This document shows positions 12,121 to 24,400 of a stretch of 64,000 nt of DNA, piece by piece (positions within the stretch are counted from its first letter, which is position 1; every line of letters begins with the position of its first letter). A program made the position numbers and the translations under genes. Source of the DNA: Serilophus lunatus (taxonomy: Eukaryota > Chordata > Aves > Passeriformes > Eurylaimidae). The stretch covers positions 372,001 through 436,000 of the forward strand of contig VXBA01006210.1 in NCBI GenBank assembly GCA_013399895.1, read 5' to 3'. The notes beneath the pieces were generated by a model. It was not told the DNA's origin and did no database searches. It saw only the letters and a program-made list of their open reading frames with translations.

Positions 12121-15100
12121 CTTTAATTGTTCCTGATTTAAGTAGGTCATCTTCGCCAATACACAAATCTCTTGTCTTCTTGTAAGCCAGGTCAGTTATC
12201 GAAAAGATATGGAAAATATTTGCTACACAAATATAACCAGAGGAAATAATTTCACAAAGAACCACTCCCAAATTTTATGGCGTTACACAACCATTTTCCA
12301 TAAATCACAAGAATGATGAGTACGCTACAGTGGAGAGACTTATCAGATTTCATGTTTGTACAGTGTGTACCAAGTAGGTGTGCTGAGCATGACTGGGTCC
12401 CTAAGGTGCTGCTGCACTATAAATAGCAGTATTAGCGTGAATTACCTTCAATGCAAACATCAGGCCACTTGCCCTTTTCAGATGCATGCAGTTTTCTGTT
12501 ATGATTTTGGTTATTCCAAACATAGCCTATTGTTTTAGCAAGCTGATCTTCTCATAGGAAATGTTTAAAATGGGCAAAGAAAAAATAGGTCAGTTCTTCC
12601 TTTGAAATCAGAGAGAAGTGTGTATTTGTAATATTTCCCAGGCTTATTTCCTTGGAGCAGGTTTGGCAGGTATGAGAGGAAGTTAAGGATTTATTTTTGG
12701 TGCTATGTAGCAGATGTCATACCTGCTCTGCTGAGACAGTTGCTTTTATCTCCAGCAGTACCTGCTCTAGTAGCAATGAAAAAGTGACTTGAATCCCATT
12801 TAAAGCATGTAGTGTGCACTGTTTGCATGCCACTAAGAGAAAGGAAAGGCTTGTTTGGGAGACTCCAGGCAGAGTCTTTATGCGTCATCATAAAGCAAAT
12901 ATGTTTGCATCCCTCTCAGTGTTTTTGCCTCTGAAGACATGGTGAGTTAATGTGCCCACTGCAGGGCTTGTGACCTCAGCAGACACTGAAGGGCTACAAA
13001 GATGTCCAGTTTGAAGTGCCATTGTATTTATGGGATCTCTGCACATGGCTCTTTTTGTAGCATCCGGGTGGTTCTTGTAAAGGGCCATTTCTGGGGGATT
13101 TGTGGTGCTGTGCACACTCCACTCACAGCAGTCTTAATCAAATGCTGTTTAGTGTCTTGCCTGAAAAGGGTACTGCTTAGTGGCAGAGGAACATTAATGC
13201 TATTCGGCCAAATCCTCAGCTCAGGAAAACAGCAGAGCTTTTTTGACTTTGAATCTGCAGAGACTCTAGCCTGTGGTGCATGATCACAGAGGCAGACTCT
13301 GGGTCTTGTTTACTGAAAGGCTCCAATAGCAACAGTACATGTTCAAATGGAAACAGAGCCAGGGGAACAGCCGTGCCCATGGATACCTGTTAACAGGTGG
13401 GAGCTGAAGCACACAGTTACCATCAAAGACACTACTGTCCTCTGCTTTGCTCTGCAGCACTTCAGTCTCCCTGCTAACAGGACTCTGCCTTCCAGGTGAA
13501 GAGTGACTGATGGTTGAAGTAACAGTCCCAGTTTATTCCAGGTATGCCACTGACCTGCATGACCTATAGGAAGGATAAGGTAAAGGCAATCAAAGCAGCA
13601 CGCTCCTGTAGCCTCGAAGGGCTATAAAAATGGAAACATGGGAAACATGAAATTAGGATGAGAGTTCACTGTTACCTGCTAATAGGCTAAATCAGGAGTT
13701 CCGTGAGACTGAGATTTGACCCAACAGGGGAAAGGAGATGAGTAAGAAATGATCAAAAGATAAAGCTGGTATTTCCTTCATGTTATGCTAGAATCACTCT
13801 GTTCAAAAAGTCTCCCGAACCATGGAGAGCTGGGGCGGGCAGGGGTGAAGAGGTGGGTTATGGTGATGGAAGGGTATTGTCATTATATAAATTGAAGCAG
13901 TTCAAGTCTGTTTAACTGTTTAGTGCCATGTCCTATTTGTCTTTTCTGAGCTTACTTTGCAGTGGAATGGAGGACATTTTTTTGCTAAAAGCACAAGTGG
14001 TTGTTTAGCTGTTTCTTTTCTCTGTGTTTCCAGAGAATTAAGCACTGTGTCCTGCAAAAAGTTTGGCAAGGGGCTTTAGATGGTTTTGCTGTCCTTTTGG
14101 CTAACACTTAATCCCGTTTCCTTTTCATATTATCCCTCTTGTACTAAAATGCAGTGGTCAGACTAAATAGCAGTAAAGCTACTAGTGACTTACCAAGGAG
14201 CAGGAATACCCTTAGTACGTGGCCAGTTTCTAGCAAAGTGTAGTTGTCAGGATGAATAGAGATCCTTGTCTTACTACTTACTGCGTAGTGGACTCAGAAG
14301 TGATATCTAGCAGTTAAATGCTGTTCATAAAGCAATAAAACATTAACTTTAAAAATCAAGAAGTATAAAATAGATACTATTTCACTGGCACAGGAATTGG
14401 GGAATACTAGGAGAGTCATGAAATGGCTTCACATTTTTAATTTCTGTGAATGCAGTGACATTTGGAGGCCTCTAGTAATCATTTGAAATAAACAACGAAA
14501 GACGACGTGTGCTATATGCTTGTCAAATCCAGGCGTAGTGATCAGCTAATATGCTTATCAGTCAGGCAGTATACATGAAGATACTCTGCTTTCACACTGT
14601 CTGCTGATTGGAATTGGGCCCATGAAGAAGGCAGGTGATTAATCTGCAGGGGTTTAGTTTTTCTGAACTGTTAATGTCCTCTGTTTCAAAGCAACAGCCC
14701 ATGGCTCATTAAGCAAGGAAGATTTGAACACAAGTGTGAAGGGCAGCACACAAAGATTCTCTACAAATCTCTTGTTTGAGCCTTAGGGGGTAGGAAAATT
14801 AAGTATTGGAGAAAGTTTGCCCTATGCTGGGGGAGAACCAGTACTCTCTGAAAAGCAAAGGTACTGTTAGAAAATCTCAATGTATTTCAGTCAGCTGGGA
14901 TAAATTCTGAAGCCACAATGCTTTTGTAAGGTGGTAGTGGACACTTGGTACTAGCCAAGAGATGTCCAGCTGCCACTTCAGCTGACCTGCTGTGAGAATC
15001 ATGTTCTTCTTAAATCTGTTGCTCCATTTCTTTGGTGATTGCATCTCACCCTTGCTGCGTTCCTTCCACCCGTACTGTTGTGTACTCTGGCATCTAATGC

Positions 15101-18100
15101 TGAGAAAGCAAATGGGGCTGCTGAGCCCAACTGCCTCAACAGAAATGCAATGGGAAATGAATACTCAGTCTGAAAGATATTGCAATATTAGATTATTCTT
15201 AAGGGGCTTATCTTGAGGTTATTAGCCACCATTTATAGTCTGTGTTGTACCTGTTTATAAAATTAATTTCAGTCATCAGCTGAAATATTTGAAAGCATGT
15301 TGATATAGGAAAAATATTTTTCTGACAGTATGGTGTTATGTGAGCATTAATTTATTAAGCCTAGTAACTTTCTTGAGAAATAGGGAAGTATTTCAACATT
15401 GTTTTTACAGACTAGGAAATGTAAGGCTCAGATGTATCGATTTAGATCAGCATATTCTAGTGTCTGCTAACTAGAAGCCCTGCCTGCTTTCACTCAAGTC
15501 TTTTCCTCACCTGAATTCCAGATCATGGAGCTGCGGTGTCCTATAAGGTCCTTGGTTCCTTCTAGTACCAAGTCCATGCTGGGAGGGAGAGTAGCAGTGA
15601 GAATGGGTTATTGTGGAAAAGGAACAAGGAAGATAAGTGAATGACCATCTTGTTTCAGGCTGTAAGAAAGATGTACCAAACTCCCAATTTGACTCTGGGA
15701 ACCAGGAAAGAAGAGTGGCCGTACAGGAGGGAGCAAACTGAGACTCTGTGCTTCTATGTACAGACATTCAGACCAGACAGTAGAAGACAGCCAATACTGG
15801 GAATACAGACGAAATCATGGGCTTAGTCTAAAAATTTATTGGCTCCAGGAACAGAAGACTGTGCTAAACTATTTTAATTATCGTGGACAACAAGGTCTTT
15901 AGAAACAGGAGTGCCCAGTATAAAAAACAAAACAAGCCTCTCAAAAAGACTCCTCTGGTCTACAGTGCAATCTTTCCCTGCTCTATGGGCTGCTCTAAGT
16001 GCAACTGTTGTATTATTAGATGTTTACCTGTGATCTGGACTTTCCCTGTGCTGTGAAATGCAGTGACAATGGAGAAGGACTGAGAATGCTTGTGAGAAGG
16101 GAGAGCAAGCAGGTTTCAAGGGTTTGTGGACTTGCTTTCTGCTGAAGCTCTTCTGGTTTTTGTTTTTTTGTTTTTTTTTCTTCCTCCTTTTATGCTTTAA
16201 AGTTCTACTATAAACTGTTAGAGTGAAATGAGCAATAATATTGCCTGAGGAAGCTAGGAAAGTAAGAATACATTCTACATCAACGCTTTCCTTTGTTTGT
16301 CTTTTTTATCTTGTTTATCTTTGATCAGCTGCAGATGAAATAACGAGCTAACTGATTTCCCATATAGGGTTGCCACTCATGCTGATGAAACTCTGCTGAC
16401 ATGGGAGTATGCTCTGTAGCAGTCTAGCAGTATCATTTCTTATTCCAATACACTGACAGGTCACTCAGGGAGACTAAAAACTCTATTCTGAAGTGGAAAA
16501 GATACTGCAATTTCAATTTTGTTTTGATTTGAAATTTTACAGCTACCTATCAAGACCAAATCCTTGAACTATTTACTTAGAGTAACTGAAATACCCCTAT
16601 TTGAAATAGTGGATATGCAAGATTTAGCCATTAAAGAGTTGGGGTAAAATTAAAGTCCCCTTCAGTAATAACTAAAGTCAGAGAAAATCTTTCAAGAAAA
16701 TTAAACACTTGATCAAAAAGAGAGAAGGGTTATTGTCGAGAGCATAAAGATTAAACAGGAGAGTTGTCTCAGAGAATAACCATCAATGATAAGTAGCAGG
16801 CAGTTAATAACATCCCTCAGGGATCTTCTTTTACTCATGTAGGTTTTTGGACAAATACAGTATTACATTTCTTATAGTTAAAATATGAGAGAGCTTCATG
16901 TAATTCCAGAGTAGCAATGAAACTTCAGTGGAATAAAGACAACTGGAGAGGTAGGGAAGGGGTGACCCAGAAGATGAAACAGCAGGAAATCAGTGACAGT
17001 TTTTCCACATAACTCTCCTTTTTAACTCCCAGATTCTGAGATCTCTTCTCAATCTCCCTGACATGTTAATTTTTTCATATTCACAGCACTGTATTAGTGC
17101 TGAGACTTTATATGGTACTGGCTCTCAAAATGGAAATGAAGGAAAGACCAAGTAAACTAAGAGTGTGATTGTTGTAATTAGAGCTGGTTTAAAGCTTGAT
17201 CATGCAAATGGTTGAATTGGCAGAATTAAAGGAATGGTAATCTGTAGCCATGGGAAGAAGGCACATAGGGTGGAAAGGATGGGGGCAGGAGGGTCTGGAG
17301 AACCTCTCAAGCCAGCTCTGCTGCTGGAGAAACTATAACATGAAACAACTCCCTTGATCTCTCATTTTTCTTCCCTTATTCTCTCCTATGTAATTACAAT
17401 AGTAAATCTTTTTGTTCCTTAACCATCTTGTGACCATTGCAAACATTTAAGAATTAATGCCATTCTCACACATGATCTTCATGTCCCCTTGTGTCCCTCC
17501 ATTTATTCATTTATCATGTACACACAAAATTCCCATAAAATATTAATCTGAAATACAAATCTCTCTTTGCATCCTGGGAGCATTTGCATATAGCAATGTT
17601 AACGAGAGTATTAATTCTGCATGCACAGTCTGTGGACTGCATACAGGGCCAAATCTCTCAGCAACTATGCTGAAATCAGTGACAATTCCAGAAACGTTGT
17701 TTTCATATTCAAAATGCTGAGTGGAAAGTGACAGTTTCCTAGAACTGAATTGTTATTCTTAAAACTCAAACAAGAGGATTTGAAGCTTAGTTTTCAATTT
17801 TTCCTTCTAAGAATTCCTCTGTAAAAGGAATTTTATACTGCTCTACATTTCTACCCACTGGTTCCTAATAGATCAGTACAGTCTAGAAACAAAAGGATTT
17901 AATTTTTTTTAACAGTGCTGTAATCCGTGGGGAATCTGAACATTTCTTTTGCCTGCCTTCGTTGTTGTGAACATCAGGAGTAGCTACACTTCTGCCAGTT
18001 GGGGCAGAATGTGCTGTTGCAGATGGACCAAAAATAATTCAGTTAGGCTGGGGAGAGGATCATTTTCTCTGGGGTAACAAAGAGTGAAAACTGTCTGAGC

Positions 18101-20599
18101 AGGCATTCAATGAAATGGAAATGCCAGGAGGATCTCCTGTGGTGGAGAAAATCTCTTCACCTCACTCCTGGCTGTGAGCACAAGGTAGGGTTGTCCTGCC
18201 TTCCAAAGAAGCGAGAGCCTACGGCAGCTTGGAGCCCTGCAGAAGCTATGGGAATGGCTCTGGGGCAGAGAGACATCTCTCACCTAGGTTTTACTCTGGA
18301 AGGGGAGAAGACAGGTGAGGGGACAAACTTGTCTAAGCCTGATGGTCTGCCTTGGATCCGGCACCTTCCAAGGCAGGCTTAAGACAAAAAATAGTACTGA
18401 GAGATGTGTCCCTTGTCTGCAACTCAAATCCTGCCAGACACAGAAATGGAGGGCCATGTTACATGCAGCCCTTGCCCAGGTTCAATGCATCCTCTAGCAG
18501 GTAATTTTAATTCTCAGTGGTAGGGTTGCATTTCCCTCAGTGAAACTCATGTCACTGGAGGTTTCCAAAAGGTTTTTACGGGGAAAGGCCCTGGAGCTAA
18601 AGTTGGACCTTTCCTTCTGCAGGGACAGTCTCTCTGGTGGATCAGATCCCTGCTGCCTTGAGGACAGCTGGAGTTCTCAGTGGGTCCCTGATTGCTTTTT
18701 CTGGATCTTGCAACCCTCTTGCTTGCAGAAAAACAAAGCACTTACGTTTCAAGAACAGTGTTTCGGTTTGACTTTATTTCTATTCTGATAAAAAATTTTG
18801 AAGTCTGTAGTTTTTGAAAACAGTGAGTGCTTTACTATCCACAGGAACAATGCTGTTGATCCCTCAACTCCTAATTTTAAAGCCTTTATTTGGCTATACA
18901 GCTTTTAAAAACGTTATGCATGAAGCATGTGAGACACCCTCCACAGCTGGAGTTAAGCATTTCCATGTGCTTGCTGAATCAGGGACCAAGTTGTTAAAAA
19001 GATCTTTTGGGACTTACTGGAAATCCATAAGAAATTATCTTGACTTAACCAAGCCATCATATTTCTCTTAATCACTACTACTACAGCATCTTTTTTCTTT
19101 CACTTCCTTCTTATTCATGCTTAAATGAGAAACATCTGTTTCCATTTTCCACATTGTTCTGTTATGTAACGATATCAAGCATCTTTTTTTTTTTCCTCTA
19201 CTGTGAAAGAATAAGTTAGTGTTAAGTTTTGTGAAGTGCTTTAAAACACTAAAGAAAAACATCTGTTTCAGCTGCAGGTCATTAAGATGAAAAATCCTAG
19301 TCTGTATGCAATGTAAAACTGCCAAAAAATTTATCAGCCCCCAACGCATTTCTTTACCTGTCTTTTACTATGACAGCTGAAGATGGTGAAAGGACAGTAA
19401 ATCTTCAGGGATGGAGCAGTTAAAAGTGCTCAGTGCAGTAATTCACACCAGTACCTCATAGTAATGAATCCTGGTCTGATCTGGAGATGCCTGGACATTG
19501 CTCCAGTGTTACAGACTCCAAGCTTAGAGTCTCATTGACCTTCACATCTTCCAGCTGGGCACAGCATTGTGCAGAGTTGCCTAATCCCCTGTAGATGTCT
19601 GTGTTACTAAACTTCAGCTAAAAATCCCTCCACATGTCCCCAGTCATTTAAGATTTAGAGATTGTTTCCAGGGCAGCTTTCTTTTGCTCACCTGGCAAAT
19701 TTACTTTACAGGTGAACTGAGAGACTCTTTACATGCCAAAGCCCAAATGTAGATGTCTGTGTACCTTTGTTGATAATAATCTCCTTTGTAAAGCACTTAG
19801 AGGTATAGAGGTGAAAAGCCTACAGCTTTTCACAAGACAGCTTCCCTATTAATAAATAATATTAACAACAAGTGCATTCCCTGAATTCTATAGAAAATAG
19901 CAAAACTTGCAGGCAGGTCCTGGCAGGCAGGTAATAACTTACTCCTACAAGATGCTGGGTCCTCCCTTGTTTCCCTCTGTCTTCAATTTAAGGGTCCAAA
20001 TCCTTCCTTAGTATAAAGGAGGTGTTTGGTATCTGGCAGGAGTGGGCTCAAAAACTGGATGGGGCTTTTTAAACATCTTAAGAGAAAATAAGTGTTTGTT
20101 CTTCCAATCTGCCAAAGCAGCAGCCAGTGCAGTGTTGAGCAATTCTGCTGCACTGTGCTCACACCCTCCCTGAAGCAAATGAATGGAATGGTTTGGGGTC
20201 TTCAGCAGCCCAGTGCACTTTATTTTAAAGAAGCATCGTGCCTCCCATTTCATTTAAACCCTCGGACTGTGAGACAGGAGTCTGGATGTATATTGCTGCA
20301 CTGAATCTGTTCACCTGCAGCTCTCCCCACCCCCAGTTTATGAGCATGATTTCCTTTTATGCACTGCTCTGTCACAGCTTGGCAAGTTTCCCAAGACAAT
20401 CCTTCCCAGAAAGGAGAATATGGCTGCTGAGCAGCATAGACAGGAGAAATGCCTTATGTAACAGATTCATTTAAATACTATGAAATGTTGAGACAGGCGA
20501 GACATAACTGAAAGCAAAATGCAGCCCTTAATCTCTAGCATCAGTTCTGCTTGCCCTCACCATCAGCAGCATCTAATAGTCACTGCCTGTCTCCATTCA
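12121..20599. other. Gene-desert-like non-coding DNA
   Basis: No gene, RNA gene or named repeat is recognisable. Open frames are short (at most about 94 codons) and lack domain features. A T-rich tract (T runs broken by single G) lies at about 16158-16180. Composition is uniformly AT-rich with few CpG. Confidence 0.5.
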
Positions 20600-20960
20600 C
20601 GTCTCCATCTTTTTCAAGAAATTGCCTGCGGCAGAATGTACAAACAGCTTGGCAAGCGGTTTTAGGAGCAAGAGGTTTTTTTCCTTTCTAATTCCTCATA
20701 AGCCTCATGAGCATTCCCCCACTAATATGCCCGTGGCATCATTAGGTGTTTAATGAGAGTGATGTTGCCTGAATATTATTGTTTTTATAGCTCATTTTGT
20801 TTTGACAAGTCTTCAGTTCTGTGGCAGTTTATGGTGTGCAGACTTCTCCTTCCTACATCTGACTTAAAGAATTTGCAGAAATATTATCACAGAGGCATTG
20901 TCATAAATCCTGAAATAATAAATTGTCGGCATTCAATGTTAGAGTGCAATATGTGCTCAA
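20600..20960. promoter_or_regulatory. Candidate conserved non-coding element block 2
   Basis: Complex, non-repetitive sequence with clustered TAAT/ATTA cores and no supported coding frame. A 72-codon plus-strand frame overlaps it but has no recognisable features. It resembles a distal enhancer in texture only. Confidence 0.2.
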
Positions 20961-23959
20961 TACCACAGTAGTATAATGATATCAATTAATTACATTCATG
21001 TATTTCTTTTATAATGCTGAAGCACAGGTATAGACAATAATAGCCATGTCTCAGATAGCAGTTCAGTGTAATTTTGCACAAACAATCCTGTTTGACTTCT
21101 TTTAGCAGTTTCCCAAAAGACCAGCTTGGACACCAGCAGATAGTGGATCACAGTCTTGTTCCTCACATCCAGGGTCTGGATCATTGTATGTTGTGCTCAG
21201 ACAACAAGTGCCAGCATTGTACCTGCAGAAAACAAGGCAAAAAACAAGGCTGAAATTATAAGTCTTGAAGAGACACATACAATGTCATTTTACCCCTTGC
21301 ATTTTGTCTACGTGTTGACTGTGCTACATCCATTTCTTTACTGATTAAATTAAATGGATACAGGTTTTATGTACAGACAAGACCATAATTCTTACTCATG
21401 AAAATGCTATCTTCATTTAGCATATCATATGGGTAGTCAGTGGTGAGCAGTGCATTTATTGAACAGCTGTGTCTTATGCAAGAAAAATGGTGATATTTTT
21501 AACACACTTAACTAATGCCCATTAGGTTCTCACTTCTATACTATCTTCCAAGTAATTTCACCTGCCTATGTATGTTGTCTTATTGCCACAGTGGCAGAGT
21601 CTTTAAAACAACTAGCTGCTGTCAGGAATTTAACTTGCTTGCCTTTACTAAGATGAGGGGAGTTACTGGGGAGAAGGACAGTGAAGGTACTCTTCCTGCT
21701 TCCTTGTGTAACGTGTGTCCTGCATGGCAGTAAAGGGGAAGAAGCTGCACCTCTCTGCAGTCCCTTTTCTCCTCCCACCATGCTGCAGCATGACTGCACA
21801 GCCATTTGCTTCTGGGATTCCCCATTGCTGGTTATGTGCCATAGGCCTGTGTTCCCAGCACAGACACAGGCAGTGGAGCTGCACAGCTCCAGGAGTAGAT
21901 GATAACAAAACGGTCATTGTATACATAGCTACTGTTTCAAATGTTCATATCCTGGCTTCCAAGTACTCTATGTCTTTGTTTATATTTAATAGCAGTTACA
22001 GAGGTTAAATGGCTGTATTTTGGAAGGCTTGACATTTATTTTGCTAGTACTGAAGCTGTTAAGATCAGAAACAAAGATGTGCCTTTTTACTCTGTTTCTT
22101 CTGATAGATTTTGTCACTTGGCAACTGTTGTTCTATTAGACTTTGCAGAATTTGGACAAGATTCTGATCTCCTACAAAGTGACACAAACACTTATTAGAA
22201 TGCAGGAGCAGGTTTGGGGCCTTTTTTCTGATTACACCATGCTGAGTGCCATGCATGAGAAATTAGAGTCTGTCTGTTATTATGTGACCAAACAGCTGCA
22301 GTAACTTCTTTTAAAGAGTAGTAAAATAAAAATCAAAATAATATTACCATAAGGCAGAACACAAAGCACAGGCTCTTGCTCTTCAAGTCTCCCAGGTTTT
22401 GGGAGAGAATGATCTAATCTGGACCAGGCCAGTCTTCTCACACTTAAAGTTACATTGAGGTAAAACATAAAATAAGAAGAAATTTTGGATTCTTCTACAA
22501 CCTCTTTCATCATAGTTCCTTTTTTCCATAGTCTCTTTTCAAACCCAGCCCAGTGTAAAAACAAAAATATTAAAAAATTGTAGTGTCTAAATTAAATTTA
22601 ACATAAGACTTGAGTTTGTGGGGATTTTTTGAGATCCTGTGTTTAGGAGGTGTTGCAGGTTGACATTGAGAAATACTACAGTTTATATTAGGTTATTCTT
22701 TTAGGTGCACAAGTAATAATCACTCACATGGTGTTTCCAGTGAAGAACTCCCCAACTGAGCATATGGCTTGGCCTTTACACTACAGCTCTGCACCTGTAT
22801 GTGCCACACCCACCCACACCTGTTAAGCACCACCTGGCCCTGTGGCTCTCTGGTGACATTCTCTTCACCATCTCCCTAGTCCAGCCCCCTCTGCCTGGCC
22901 CTGGGGTACCATCTGCAAACACTTTGGCCTTCTCCCAGTCTTCCTCCACGTTTGGGAGGCCACAGCTACAAGCCAAACCTTTCTTGCATCTCTTAACCCA
23001 GAGAAGGATCAGCTGCCTTCCTTCCCAGAAGGAGGAATGCCTCCTCTACATCGGTACTGTTTGCAAAGCAAAAGGAGAGCACTACAGATTCTGTTTCTGA
23101 AGTGTAGGCCTGAATGGGTCATCTCAGAACGGACTGAGAGATCACAGAGGTGCTGGCTATCCCAGGGAAGGGATCAACAGGCTGCCACAGCAAGATCAGA
23201 AGGGTGGTGATTGGTGAGGCTTTTTACATAAAGGTGAGGGTGTGTAGGTTGTGGGGTTTATGTGGTATGTGTGCATTTATGTCACATGAGTACTAAAGCC
23301 TCACATAATATTCTGCTGCTGATGTGGAATAGATATGTCTAAGAGACCTGGAGACCTAACACAGCATGTAGGGACAACCCCTGTGCACCTATCATGATTT
23401 CTAGCCCCTACCTGGATTCCCAACATCACTGCATTCAGGAGCTTCCCCACTTGCTGTTGCCCCAGGCTGTACTTTATGGCAACCCTTTTCAGGATGAATA
23501 TGCCTGGGGTTAGAAATGGTGGCTCCATGTCCTGAATGTTCATCATCATTTCCAGCCCTGGCCTCTTGTTGACATCAGGTATCAGCACACTGAACTGCTA
23601 TGAAGGACTATGATCTCCTGTTGCTGGGTCCTAGGCAGCAAAAGCAGTATGTTGTCTCAAATGGCATTTTCAGCCTCTCTGCTCTCAGCAGGCTGGAGAG
23701 CTGTTTGATCAACACAAGCTTTGACAGTCAGGCATCATTAATTTTCAACAACCTACTACTTGAAAATCCTGAAAGGATGTGCTGTCACTGTTCTTGTAGC
23801 TCTTGTTGGCCTGAACTGCCCTCTGCACTGTCCTGCTGCAGCACAGGAGGGTTGCATGCCTCAAGCCACTGCTCTCCTTCCTTGGCCCTGGTGTTTTAAA
23901 TTCTGTCAGGGGAAAAAAAGCAATTCTCAAGATATAATTATTTCTTTTCAAAGGATGAC
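20961..23959. other. Non-coding DNA, no gene recognised
   Basis: A near-tandem repeat of AAAACAAGGC occurs at 21229-21250. Open frames of up to 99 codons on both strands between 21,500 and 23,900 have no recognisable domain. The segment from 22,760 to 23,900 is somewhat less AT-rich than its surroundings, and opposite-strand frames overlap there. I could not assign it to a gene or to a repeat family. Confidence 0.45.
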
Positions 23960-24400
23960 ATAAACTGAAATGCATTAATGATGGAAGTAATCATATGCAA
24001 TGCAGGCTTAGTGAGTACTCATTGTCTTTAAGTTAATCCTAATAAGCACTGCTTTCCCGGGCAGGTGCCATTTTAACAGTCACTGTGGAAAGTTATGCTT
24101 CCAGATGTGCTGTCATAAATGTGGTAACACCTTCTTTTTTTGGAAAGCATAATTGATAAAATGTGACAAAGCCATGGTTATTGCTTATCCAGAAATGGGA
24201 TATTTTAAAAAGTACTCTCTTACACTGATTGGGTTAAATGACTTGCTGATTAAGGCATGTACATGAAATATTAAACCACCATTATCTGGCTCCTGTTAAG
24301 ATTCAAAATCAGGATTCTCTTGTGCGCAGAGTAAGTAAAAACTGTTATGCTGCTTTAGAGCAGAATATAAACGTGGTAAGTAAAAGCTAGAGGTATATTT
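23960..24400. promoter_or_regulatory. Candidate conserved non-coding element block 3
   Basis: A block of high-complexity AT-rich sequence with repeated TAAT cores, POU-type ATGCAAT-like words and no long frame on either strand. Among the non-coding blocks in the window it looks most like a developmental enhancer. This is pattern recognition without alignment. Confidence 0.25.

Noticed and set aside
23301..23899. Adjacent opposite-strand frames of 95 and 99 codons
   Set aside because: Neither has a recognisable motif or splice sites; probably a less AT-rich patch with chance openness.
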